From NCBI GenBank assembly GCA_023423795.1, contig JAFAEX010000221.1, positions 1 through 42,672 of the forward strand: DNA of 42,672 nucleotides. Reading direction: 5' to 3'. Below, in pieces: positions 16,942 to 24,583 of this stretch. The position numbers and the translations under genes were made by a program. Numbering within the stretch: the first letter of the stretch is position 1; each line of letters starts with the position of its first letter. The DNA comes from Chloroflexota bacterium (GTDB taxonomy: Bacteria > Chloroflexota > Chloroflexia > Thermomicrobiales > UBA6265). The notes below the pieces were generated by a model, which was not told where the DNA came from, did no database searches, and saw only the letters and a list, made by a program, of their open reading frames with translations.

Positions 16942-17586
16942 GTGTACCGCCCGCCGCTATTCCGCGAAGACCGCGTGCCGGAGATGCAGGCGCTGATTCG
17001 GGACAACCCGCTCGGGTTGCTCATCAGCATGGGCGACGAGGGGTTGCTGGCCAACCCGGTTCCCTTCATCCTCGACGCGGCGGGCTCGGAATTCGGCACG
17101 CTGCGCGCCCACCTCGCCCGCGCCAACCCGCAATGGCGCTCATTCGCCAATGGGCAGGAGGCGCTGGTCGTCTTCCAGGGGACGGACCGCTACGTCACCC
17201 CGAGCTGGTACGAGACCAAGCGGGAAACCGGCAAGGTCGTTCCCACCTGGAACTACGCCATCGTGCAGGCGCGCGGCCCGGTCCGCGTGATGGAGGATCG
17301 CGATTGGCTCGCCCGCCACGTCGCCGCCCTCACCGACATGATGGAGGGCGACCTCGCCGAACCGTGGGCGGTTGCCGACGCCCCCGACGAGTTCATTTCC
17401 GGCCAGATCAAGGGCATCGTCGGTCTCGAGATCACCATCGCCCGCTTCGAAGGCAAGTGGAAGGTCAGCCAGAATCGCCCCGAAGCCGATCGTGCCGGCG
17501 TCGTCGCCGGCTTCGAAGCCGCCGGCGACGAGCGCTCCCTGCACATGGCCCGCCTCGTCACCGCGGGCGGACCGATCGATCGATAG
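16942..17586 (+). CDS. PaiB-like FMN-binding regulator family protein
   Basis: 214 aa, normal family length. It begins VYRPPLFREDR, matching the MYxPxxF start of PaiB proteins, which decides the GTG at 16942; TGGAG lies 6 nt upstream. It contains GLLISMGDEGLLANPVPFIL near residue 20, WYETKRETGKVVPTWNYAIV and the FISGQIKGIVGLEITI segment, all standard for the split-barrel flavin-binding fold. Bacillus PaiB affects sporulation and protease gene expression; in most bacteria the role is unknown. Its 5' leader is almost entirely 7-bp tandem repeats. Confidence 0.9.
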   Translation: MYRPPLFREDRVPEMQALIRDNPLGLLISMGDEGLLANPVPFILDAAGSEFGTLRAHLARANPQWRSFANGQEALVVFQGTDRYVTPSWYETKRETGKVVPTWNYAIVQARGPVRVMEDRDWLARHVAALTDMMEGDLAEPWAVADAPDEFISGQIKGIVGLEITIARFEGKWKVSQNRPEADRAGVVAGFEAAGDERSLHMARLVTAGGPIDR

Positions 17587-17722
17587 GGCAGGCGAACCGA
17601 ACGCGCCTACGCCTACGCCTCCGTCGGCGCCGGCGTGCCTGCGGTTGCCGCCCTTGCTCGAACTCTACCGGTGTCCATCCCCGGGGTGGCTGCGGTTGCC
17701 GAATTGCCTCTGCCGTTTCCGC

Positions 17723-17857
17723 CCGCCCGGGGCTGAAGGCCCGGGCTACGCCAACGAAGTCCCTCCGGGACTGAACACGAGCGTCGTGACCCCGACCCGT
17801 CGGACTCAACCCCGGAGGGGTTTCGTTCCCGTAGCCCGGGCCTTCAGCCCCGGGCGG
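17723..17857. repeat. Large intergenic palindrome with 28-bp perfect arms
   Basis: Arms at 17723-17750 and 17830-17857 are perfect reverse complements (left arm begins ccgcccggggctgaaggccc). Inner sequence also pairs partly (aacgaagtccctccgg against ccggaggggtttcgtt). Peptides read through it (RPGLKARATPTKSLRD) resemble the repeat-derived tails often mis-annotated on ORFs in high-GC genomes, suggesting a dispersed element. The remainder of 17587-18045 has no gene or RNA that I can support. Confidence 0.85.
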
Positions 17858-18045
17858 ACCTCGCGGGGGGCCGGGTCAATTTCGCAACTGCCGTCATCCC
17901 CCGGGCCTCCCTCGGTGACATGCGCTATTCCGCCGCCCGCCGCCCCCCAACCAGCGACCCCGCGCCAACCGGCCGGGGTGATTATCATGACCCGGACACC
18001 GACACGATCGCGATAAAGTCGATCCACAATGCAGGGGAGCGCCCG

Positions 18046-18588
18046 ATGGCAGCCACCACCAGCCTCCGCGAGCGGCAGGTTCCGCTCAAGGCCCGCTACG
18101 AGGCCGACCCGGAGTCGGCGAAGATCACCTTCACGATCGCCAGCACCACCGGCGGCGACGGTTCCGACCCGACCCGCGTCCGCGTCGCCACCACCGGCCA
18201 GAACCCAATCGAATGGGCCGTCGGCGCGCACCCGTTCGCCGGCGGCGAGGGCGACCTGGCCTGCTCCGGCGACCTCCTGCTGGCCTCGCTGGCCGCCTGC
18301 CAGGAGATCACCGTGCGCATGGTCGCCGCCGCGATGGGCATCACTCTCGATCGCCTCGACGTCACCGTCGAGGGCGACATGGACTTTCGCGGCACCATGG
18401 GCATCGACCCGGAAACGCCGGTGGGCTACCAGGCCATCCGCACCACCATCCGCATCGCCGCCGATGCCCCGGCCGACCGGCTGGAGCGGCTCGCCCAGCG
18501 CGCAGAGCGCTATTGCGTCGTCGCCGCCACCCTGCGGCAGCGGCCCGACCTTTCGACCATCTTCGATGTCGTCGGGCGGGCGGAGTAA
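18046..18588 (+). CDS. OsmC/Ohr-family protein (thiol-dependent peroxide-reductase fold)
   Basis: 180 aa. The central block SGDLLLASLAACQEITVRMV carries the first conserved cysteine (Cys85), and ERYCVVAATL carries the second (Cys157), the pair used by OsmC/Ohr proteins against organic hydroperoxides. An extra Cys73 precedes the block. The ATG at 18046 has AGGGGAG 6 nt upstream. The stop is 9 bp before the sulfhydrylase gene, so it belongs to the same operon. The family also includes YhfA-type proteins without proven peroxidase activity, so the substrate is open. Confidence 0.87.
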   Translation: MAATTSLRERQVPLKARYEADPESAKITFTIASTTGGDGSDPTRVRVATTGQNPIEWAVGAHPFAGGEGDLACSGDLLLASLAACQEITVRMVAAAMGITLDRLDVTVEGDMDFRGTMGIDPETPVGYQAIRTTIRIAADAPADRLERLAQRAERYCVVAATLRQRPDLSTIFDVVGRAE

Positions 18589-18597
18589 GGGAGACCG

Positions 18598-20010
18598 ATG
18601 GACGACCGGCAACGCCACCCGCACGGTCCGGCCGCGAACGGCCACCACGACGATTCCGCCGGCCTCGATGAGCCGATGGGCGAGGACGACCGCGCCTTCG
18701 GCTTCGACACGCTGGCGGTCCACGCCGGGCAGCGTCCCGATCCCGTCACCGGGTCGCGGGCGATGCCGATCTACCAGACCACCAGTTACGTCTTCGAGGA
18801 CACCGACCACGCCGCCGAACTCTTCGCATTGCAACGGTTCGGCAACATCTACACCCGGATCATGAACCCGACGACCGCCGCGTTCGAAGAGCGCATCGCC
18901 GCGCTCGAAGGCGGCATCGGCGCGCTCGCGGTCGGCTCCGGCCACGCCGCGCAGTTCATCGCGCTGGCGACCCTGCTCGGCCCGGGCGACCAGATCGTCG
19001 CCTCGAATGCGCTCTACGGCGGCACCCACACCCAATTCGACGTCACCCTGCGCCGCTGGGGCGTGGACACCGTCTTCGTCGATCCGGACGATCCCGAGAA
19101 CTTTCGCCGCGCCGTGACCGACCGCACCCGCGTGCTCTACGGCGAGACCATCGGGAATCCGCGCGGCAACGTGCTCGACATCGCCGCTGTCGCCGCCATC
19201 GCCAACGAGGCGGGCGTGCCGCTGATGATCGACAACACCTTCGCCACCCCGTACCTCTGCCGCCCGCTGGAGCACGGCGCGGACATCGTCGTGCACTCGG
19301 CAACCAAGTTCATCGGCGGCCACGGCACCGCGATCGGCGGCGTCATCGTCGAATCCGGGCGCTTCGACTGGGCCAACGGCAAGTTCCCGGGCATGACCGA
19401 ACCCTCGCCGGGCTACCACGGCATCCGCTTCGCCGAGACCTTCGGCGAGTACGGCTACCTCATGAAGGCGCGCGTCGAGAACCTGCGCGACATCGGTCCG
19501 ACGCTTTCCCCGTTCAACTCGTTCCTCTTCCTGCAAGGGCTGGAAACGCTGCCGGTTCGCATGGACCGCCACGTCCGCAACGCGGGCATCGTCGCCCGCT
19601 TCCTCGACGACCACCCCGCCGTCGGTTGGGTGAGTTACCCGGACCTTTCCGGCAGCCCGTACCGCGACCTCGCGCGACGCTACCTGCCGCGCGGGGCCGG
19701 TGCGATCTTCACCTTCGGCGTGACCGGCGGGCGCGAGGTCGGCGCGCGCTTCATCGAGGAATTGCGCCTGATCTCCCACCTCGCCAACGTGGGCGACGCC
19801 AAGACCCTCATCATCCACCCCGGCAGCACTACCCACTCGCAATTGACCGACGAGCAGCAGCACGAGGCCGGCATCAGCCCGGACATGGTGCGCATCTCCG
19901 TCGGCCTCGAAGACCCGGAGGACATCTGCTGGGACCTCGATCGCGCCCTGCGGCGGGCGACCGGCACCGCGCACGGCGTGGCAACCGCGGCGACGGGAGG
20001 TGCGGCGTGA
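18598..20010 (+). CDS. O-acetylhomoserine sulfhydrylase (MetY-type, PLP-dependent)
   Basis: 470 aa Cys/Met-metabolism PLP enzyme: O-acetylhomoserine plus sulfide (or methanethiol) gives homocysteine (or methionine) and acetate. Motifs: FDTLAVHAGQRPDPVTGSRA (37-54), YTRIMNPT, VGSGHAAQ, LIDNTFATPYL, and SATKFIGGHG with PLP-binding Lys237. The length and the long insertion after the active-site lysine favour the sulfhydrylase over cystathionine gamma-synthase (usually near 390 aa). The ATG at 18598 has GGGAG 6 nt upstream; an Asp/His-rich N-terminal tail of about 25 residues precedes the conserved domain. Its TGA overlaps the GTG of the CoA-binding gene. Confidence 0.92.
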   Translation: MDDRQRHPHGPAANGHHDDSAGLDEPMGEDDRAFGFDTLAVHAGQRPDPVTGSRAMPIYQTTSYVFEDTDHAAELFALQRFGNIYTRIMNPTTAAFEERIAALEGGIGALAVGSGHAAQFIALATLLGPGDQIVASNALYGGTHTQFDVTLRRWGVDTVFVDPDDPENFRRAVTDRTRVLYGETIGNPRGNVLDIAAVAAIANEAGVPLMIDNTFATPYLCRPLEHGADIVVHSATKFIGGHGTAIGGVIVESGRFDWANGKFPGMTEPSPGYHGIRFAETFGEYGYLMKARVENLRDIGPTLSPFNSFLFLQGLETLPVRMDRHVRNAGIVARFLDDHPAVGWVSYPDLSGSPYRDLARRYLPRGAGAIFTFGVTGGREVGARFIEELRLISHLANVGDAKTLIIHPGSTTHSQLTDEQQHEAGISPDMVRISVGLEDPEDICWDLDRALRRATGTAHGVATAATGGAA

Positions 20011-20549
20011 GCGCCAACGGACACGACACGGCCACCGCTCCGGCAGCGGCTCCGCAACCGCCGAACGCCACCATCCGCGCCACCAGCGGCGCGTTCGACC
20101 GCCTGCGCATCCTGCAGCAGAACCGCACCATCGCCATGGTCGGTCTCTCGGCGGACCCGATGCGCCCCAGCCACTTCGCCGCCATCTACATGCAGTCCGA
20201 GGGCTACGACATCGTCCCGGTCAACCCGCGCTACGCCGGGCAGGAGATCCTCGGGCAAACCGTCTACGCCTCGCTGGCCGACATCCCGCGCCCCGTCGAT
20301 ATCGTGGACGTCTTCCGCCGCCCCGAAGAGGCTCCGGCGCTCGCCGAGCAAGCCATCGCCATCGGCGCGAAGGTCTTCTGGCTCCAACTCGGCATCCGCA
20401 ACGATGGGGCGCTGGCCACTGCCCGCGCCGCCGGACTGGACGTCGTGCAGGACCGCTGCGTCAAGATCGAGCACGCCCGCTTCTTCGGCGGGCTCAACCT
20501 CGTCGGCATGAACACCGGCGTCATCACCGCCCGCCGCCGCATTCCGTAG
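20007..20549 (+). CDS. CoA-binding domain protein (YccU-like)
   Basis: 180 aa with a Rossmann-type CoA-binding domain: RTIAMVGLSADPMRPSHFAA, GYDIVPVNPRYAGQEILGQ, PVDIVDVFRRPEEAP, AKVFWLQLGIRNDGA, and VQDRCVKIEHARFFGG with a conserved cysteine. The GTG at 20007 overlaps the sulfhydrylase stop (GTGA); GGGAGG lies about 6 nt upstream. An Ala/Pro-rich N-terminus of about 25 residues precedes the domain. Coupling to metY suggests a link to acetyl-CoA-dependent homoserine activation or CoA thiol status, but that is inference. A hairpin at 20622-20666 follows. Confidence 0.88.
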   Translation: MSANGHDTATAPAAAPQPPNATIRATSGAFDRLRILQQNRTIAMVGLSADPMRPSHFAAIYMQSEGYDIVPVNPRYAGQEILGQTVYASLADIPRPVDIVDVFRRPEEAPALAEQAIAIGAKVFWLQLGIRNDGALATARAAGLDVVQDRCVKIEHARFFGGLNLVGMNTGVITARRRIP

Positions 20550-20621
20550 CGTCGCGCGTGCATTCGGCCGGGGTGGCTCGCTCCGGGGCACGCCGACGCG
20601 GCCGTTCCGTCGTCGCATCCA

Positions 20622-20666
20622 CCGTTCGTTCGTAGGTGAGGGCACAGGTCCCTTACGAACGAACGG
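20622..20666. terminator. Hairpin between convergent genes (possible bidirectional terminator)
   Basis: Perfect 13-bp arms (20622-20634 and 20654-20666; left arm ccgttcgttcgta) with a 19-nt loop. The right arm covers the stop codon and last codons of the minus-strand DUF998 gene. No T-run follows, so termination may be inefficient. Confidence 0.6.
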
Positions 20667-21333
20667 CGGATGCCCGATCCCCGCGCTCCTGGCGGGACGC
20701 CAGCCGAAGCAGCCGCAGCGCCACCAGCGCCCACCACAGCAGCACCGGCGCGACCACCATCCGCATCACGACCCCGAACGGGATCGGTAGATCCGGAAAC
20801 GACAACTCGGCCTGCGTCGCCAGCGCCCCGGCGAGGGCGACGACCCAGCACACCGCGCCCACCGGCCGCAATGACCGCCATTCTGGATCACTCCCGCTCG
20901 CCAGCAGCAAGCCCAGCATCGCGGCCATGTGGAACGCGACGGAGATCGTCCCCCCGGTCTGGTGAAGATCTCCCAGCACGGTCATCGCGGATGGCGCGTC
21001 CATCGGGAACAGCGCCAGCCCGATCGTCGCCGCCCCGCCGATCGCGAGCGCCGCCGTCGTCGGCAGCAGCCAGCGTGATGCCGGCCCGGCCAGCGCCAGC
21101 GCGCAGGCGATTGCCAGCGAACCGACCCCCAGCGCGACGAACCCGAGGTTCTGCACCCACGCCCACGGACCGACCGCGTACTGGCTGAGCGCCCCGCGCG
21201 CGATGCTGATCTCCGGCCGCAGCAGCGGCATCACCAGCAGAACCGCGGCATTGGCGACAACGCCGGCGAGGCCTATCGCGGCCAGGACCGCTGCAGCCCG
21301 CGATGCCCGGGATCGCCTCGCGGTTGGCGTCAT
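20653..21333 (-). CDS. DUF998-family integral membrane protein
   Basis: 226 aa with about six hydrophobic segments. It includes ALSQYAVGPWAWVQNLGFVA near residue 47, a DUF998 hallmark, and DLHQTGGTISVAFHMAAML further on. The C-terminus is arginine-rich and polar. The ATG at 21333 gives a short basic N-terminus (MTPTARRSRASRAA) before the first membrane segment; its ribosome site is weak. It diverges from the TetR-type gene across 189 bp in which I see no clear promoter. Function of the family is unknown. Confidence 0.8.
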   Translation of the reverse strand: MTPTARRSRASRAAAVLAAIGLAGVVANAAVLLVMPLLRPEISIARGALSQYAVGPWAWVQNLGFVALGVGSLAIACALALAGPASRWLLPTTAALAIGGAATIGLALFPMDAPSAMTVLGDLHQTGGTISVAFHMAAMLGLLLASGSDPEWRSLRPVGAVCWVVALAGALATQAELSFPDLPIPFGVVMRMVVAPVLLWWALVALRLLRLASRQERGDRASAVRS

Positions 21334-21522
21334 CGGCGAACCCGCATCGCTGGACGAGTCTTCGCGTTGATCGCCGCTGCGCGCCGAATTGTTGCGAGAC
21401 GCGGCCGCCGAACGCTTGCCAAAACCAGCACGTTCGCCGCACCGGCTTGTATTTCGCCGCCGCGCCGTGGATCGTTCCCGCCGAACGCGGATACACGATT
21501 GCGCGAACGGGGCGCCAGCACG

Positions 21523-22176
21523 ATGTCCTCCCGGTATGCCCAGGCCCAGCAACAGGGACGCGACGCCCTTCGCCGCGCGATCCTCGACGCTGCCGGCGAG
21601 ATCCTCATCGACGAGGGGCCGCGCGCGCTGACCATGCGCGGCATCGCGGCGGCGGTCGGCTGCTCGACGAGCGTGCTCTACACCATGTTCGGCCGCAAGG
21701 ACGGCCTCGCCAACGCGCTTTACCGGGAAGGCTTCGACCGGCTCCGCCGGCAGATGGAAGAGGCCGCCGCATCCGTCGCCGGAAGCGACGACCCAATGGC
21801 GCTGCACGTCGCCCTCGGGCGCGCCTACCGGGCCGCTGCCTTGGCCGCTCCCAACTACTACCGCGTCATGTTCATGGGCGCAATCCCGGGCTTTGCTCCC
21901 GGCCCGGAAGCGATGGCCGTGGCCGACGAAAGCCTCGGCGTACTGATCGAAGCCGTCCGCGAGGGGATGGAGGCTGGCGTGTTGCGCCCCGGCGACCCCG
22001 AGGCCGTGGCGGACCTGCTGTGGGCGGCCGCCCACGGCGTCGTCAGCCTCGAACTCGCCGGGCACTTCCGCGATCCCGACATCGCCGACGACCGCTACCG
22101 GATGCTCGCCTGGGCCGCGCTCGCGCCGTTCCTTGCCGACCCCCCGGCGGGGGAGTGGGAAACAGCACCGAGCTGA
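21523..22176 (+). CDS. TetR-family transcriptional regulator with WHG-type ligand domain
   Basis: 217 aa. The N-terminal helix-turn-helix region reads AILDAAGEILIDEGPRALTM then AAVGCSTSVLYTMFGRKDGL (about residues 19-66). The C-terminal half contains WAAAHGVVSLELAGHF, the signature of the WHG C-terminal domain. The ATG at 21523 gives the usual ~18 residues before the first helix. A 33-bp palindrome starts 70 bp after its stop and 74 bp before the DUF2306 gene, a good candidate operator. Like many TetR proteins it probably represses a neighbour, either the DUF2306 gene or the divergent DUF998 gene. Confidence 0.9.
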   Translation: MSSRYAQAQQQGRDALRRAILDAAGEILIDEGPRALTMRGIAAAVGCSTSVLYTMFGRKDGLANALYREGFDRLRRQMEEAAASVAGSDDPMALHVALGRAYRAAALAAPNYYRVMFMGAIPGFAPGPEAMAVADESLGVLIEAVREGMEAGVLRPGDPEAVADLLWAAAHGVVSLELAGHFRDPDIADDRYRMLAWAALAPFLADPPAGEWETAPS

Positions 22177-22245
22177 TCCACGCTCGTGCGGTCGCCGCTC
22201 CACGGGCGTCGCGGGAACGATTCTTCATTTTCCGGCGTAACATTG

Positions 22246-22278
22246 TGCGACGACGATAACATTGTTATCGTCGTCGCA
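22246..22278. promoter_or_regulatory. 33-bp perfect palindrome, candidate TetR-type operator
   Basis: Two 16-bp arms (22246-22261 and 22263-22278) around a single T at 22262; the centre reads CGATAACATTGTTATCG. A looser half-site (gtaacattgtg) precedes it at about 22237-22247. It is AT-rich at the centre against a GC-rich background and lacks a T-run on the plus strand, which favours operator over terminator. It lies 74 bp upstream of the DUF2306 start. Confidence 0.7.
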
Positions 22279-22351
22279 AGGCTGATGCGAGACGGCGTCG
22301 CGCCGTGCCCGGCTCGCGCTCCCGTCGCCCGGTCCGCGAAGGAGCCGCACC

Positions 22352-23077
22352 ATGCGTCCGTTCATGCTCCTCGTCGTCCCTCTGCTCGCGCTGGTCGGAA
22401 TCGGCACGTCGGTCGTGCACTACTTCCAGCCGCCGTACAACCCCGGCTTCATGGCGTTCCCTCCCATCACCGCCGCGCACGTCGTCCTCGGCGCGGTCTT
22501 CCTCGCGCTGGCGCCGTTCCAGTTCGTCCGCGCGCTCAGGCGGCGCGGGGCGGGCTACCGCCGCTGGGCCGGGCGGCTGCTGGTGGCGATCGGGCTCGTC
22601 GTTGGCGCTACCGCGCTGTTCCTCGGGCTGGTCGTCCCGTTCGCCGGCAACCCGGAGCGGGTCGTCATCGGCGTCTTCGGCGCGATCTTCCTCGTCGCCC
22701 TTGCCCGTGGTTACGCCGACATCCGGGCCGGCCACGTCGCCGCCCACCGCGAGTGGATGATCCGCGCCTTCGCCATCGGGCTTTCCATCGCCACGATGCG
22801 CCTGCTCTTCGTTCCGTCGCTCATGCTGGTCGACGACCCGACCGAGACGACGGTCGCCGCCCTCTCGACCGGCTCCTTCGCCGCGTCGTTCGTTATCCAC
22901 ACGCTCGTCGCCGAGCACTGGATCAGGCGCACCCGGCCGTCCGCGAACCGGGCAGGAGGAACGCCAATGCGACGCGCCGTGGGCCTCAGGAGCGGGCAGC
23001 CCCGGATCGCCGATCGGCAGCCAGCGCCACGTGGCAATCGGCGACGTGGTCGTCCACCAGCCCGGCGCTCTGCATGA
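22352..23077 (+). CDS. DUF2306-like integral membrane protein
   Basis: 241 aa with about six hydrophobic segments. Features of the family: FPPITAAHVVLGAVFLALAP near residue 38, a RRWAGRLLVAIG segment, and AAHREWMIRAFAIGLSIATM with the conserved HREWM. The last ~45 residues are basic and polar and look unlike the family; this tail overlaps the 3' end of the minus-strand glycosylase gene by 92 bp. The ATG at 22352 has AAGGAG about 7 nt upstream. Function unknown; regulation by the upstream TetR protein is likely from position. Confidence 0.8.
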   Translation: MRPFMLLVVPLLALVGIGTSVVHYFQPPYNPGFMAFPPITAAHVVLGAVFLALAPFQFVRALRRRGAGYRRWAGRLLVAIGLVVGATALFLGLVVPFAGNPERVVIGVFGAIFLVALARGYADIRAGHVAAHREWMIRAFAIGLSIATMRLLFVPSLMLVDDPTETTVAALSTGSFAASFVIHTLVAEHWIRRTRPSANRAGGTPMRRAVGLRSGQPRIADRQPAPRGNRRRGRPPARRSA

Positions 23078-23630
23078 AGGCGTAGCAGATCGTGCTGCCG
23101 ACGAAGCGGAACCCGCGCCGCTTCAGGTCCTTGCTCATCGCGTCCGACTCGGGCGTCGTGGCGGGAACGTCCGCCAGCGACCTGAGCCGCGCCGTCCGGG
23201 GCTCGGGCGCGAACGACCAGACCAGGTCGGAGAAGCCGCCCGGCTCCTCCATCACTTCCAGGAACGCCCGCGCGTTGGAAACGGCGGCCTCGCACTTCAG
23301 CCGGTTGCGGACGATGCCCGGATCGGCCAGCAACCGCGCCAGGTCGTCCGGGCCGTAGGCGGCGATCCGCTCCGGGTCGAAGCCGTCCAATGTACGCCGG
23401 AAGTTCTCGCGCTTGTGAAGGATCGTCCGCCACGACAGCCCTGCCTGGAACCCTTCCAGCAGGAGCCGCTCGAACAGTGCCCGGTCGTCGCGCTCGGGCA
23501 CGCCCCACTCCTCGTCGTGGTAGGCGACGTAGAGCGGATCGCCGCTCGTCGCCCAGCCGCAACGAACCGGCGGAGAATGACCTGCCGCGGCCGGCGCATC
23601 GGCGTCGCTCACCCGTGGATCGTCGTTCAT
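22986..23630 (-). CDS. tag: DNA-3-methyladenine glycosylase I
   Basis: 214 aa base-excision enzyme that removes 3-methyladenine from DNA. Zinc-site residues are present: Cys24 and His38 in RCGWATSG...YHDEEWGVP, and His195 and Cys199 in VDDHVADCHVA. The base-binding segment LLLEGFQAGLSWRTIL is typical, followed by RRTLDGFDPERIAAYG. The ATG at 23630 adds ~23 residues before Cys24, longer than E. coli Tag (Cys4). The C-terminus overlaps the convergent DUF2306 gene by 92 bp. No alkylation-response regulator is nearby. Confidence 0.93.
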   Translation of the reverse strand: MNDDPRVSDADAPAAAGHSPPVRCGWATSGDPLYVAYHDEEWGVPERDDRALFERLLLEGFQAGLSWRTILHKRENFRRTLDGFDPERIAAYGPDDLARLLADPGIVRNRLKCEAAVSNARAFLEVMEEPGGFSDLVWSFAPEPRTARLRSLADVPATTPESDAMSKDLKRRGFRFVGSTICYAFMQSAGLVDDHVADCHVALAADRRSGAARS

Positions 23631-23887
23631 CCCGTGCCGTCTCCGCCATGGACCATTCGCGGAACCCCGTATCCGGTCCGGCGTTCGGCGGCGTCGCCGC
23701 ACCCGGTTCCGGGCTGCGAGTGTAGCCGCGCTGCCGTCGGCTGGCATTGGCCGGCAACGTCCGCTGCCGCACGAGAAGGAAACCAAACGCATTGCATCAG
23801 ACGTACAACCGGCTGTCGGCGGTGGCGCCGTGCGCCGCCGGGCAACGCGCCGGTCGGCGGCCGGCCGACCGAGGACAGGAGCCGCCC

Positions 23888-24316
23888 ATGGAATCGCAGC
23901 CCGCTTCCGCGCCGTCGTCCACCGGCAGCGGCGCCATGATGTTCGGCACGTTCTACCCGAAGCACTACGTCGTCGCCGTCGTTGGCGATCCGGCCGAGGC
24001 CGCCCGCGCCGCCGACGACCTGCACGCCGCCGGGTTCGCGCCCGAAGAGGTCGAGGTCTGGTCCGGCGAACGCATGCTGGCCAACCACGACACCTACCTG
24101 CGCCAGCACCGGTTGCTCGGCCGCCTCGGCCGCCTGCTTCCCGGCGACGAAGCACTCACCGAGGCCCACTATCTCGACGAGGCGCGCGCCGGCTGCACCT
24201 TCGTCCTCGTCCTCGCGCCGCAGCCCGAGCGCCGCGAGCGCGCCCGCCGCATCCTCCGCGCGCACCACGGCCACGACCTGCACTACTACGGGGACCGCGT
24301 CTTCATGGACCTGTAG
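23888..24316 (+). CDS. Unrecognised small soluble protein
   Basis: 142 aa. I do not recognise a family. After a Ser/Ala/Pro-rich N-terminus of ~20 residues it alternates strand and helix: YVVAVVGDPAEAARAADDLH, then GFAPEEVEVWSGERML, a helical middle (YLRQHRLLGRLGRLLPGDEA), a second strand TFVLVLAPQ, and helix RRERARRILRAHHG ending YYGDRVFMDL. The order strand-helix-strand twice suggests a ferredoxin-like fold such as that of general-stress GSP17M proteins, which is inference only. The ATG at 23888 has CAGGAG 6-7 nt upstream. It is divergent from tag with 257 bp between, and convergent with the opp operon. Confidence 0.7.
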   Translation: MESQPASAPSSTGSGAMMFGTFYPKHYVVAVVGDPAEAARAADDLHAAGFAPEEVEVWSGERMLANHDTYLRQHRLLGRLGRLLPGDEALTEAHYLDEARAGCTFVLVLAPQPERRERARRILRAHHGHDLHYYGDRVFMDL

Positions 24317-24361
24317 CCGGGCATCCTGCCGGCGGCGTCGCGAAAGCGTGCCAGCGCTCGT

Positions 24362-24452
24362 TCCATCGTCATCCCGAGCCTGTCGAGGGATCCCGTCGGT
24401 CTGCGTTTCAGACAAGGACGAAATCCCTCGACAGGCTCGGGATGACGATGGA
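24362..24452. repeat. Palindromic intergenic repeat, copy 3
   Basis: Perfect 30-bp arms (24362-24391 and 24423-24452; left arm begins tccatcgtcatcccgagcct) with a 31-bp loop. It lies between the convergent genes ending at 24316 and 24584 and could terminate both. The remaining bases of 24317-24583 show nothing else. Confidence 0.88.
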
Positions 24453-24583
24453 GGCGATCCGGCCAGCACCCGCTGCAGGGTTCGCTGCGCGTAGTGGCGC
24501 ATGACGAAGATTTCGCACGACCATGCTCAAATAGGGATTCTTTGGCGATGGTCCCACCCCCAAACGTTCAAGCACCGAGGGTG

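Noticed and set aside
17587..18045. SAM riboswitch upstream of the metY operon
   Set aside because: I could not find the conserved core or kink-turn elements; the region is mainly the large palindrome.
17806..19974. Long minus-strand open frame of about 720 codons
   Set aside because: It lies antisense to osmC and metY, which have motifs and ribosome sites; no domain is recognisable in the antisense product.
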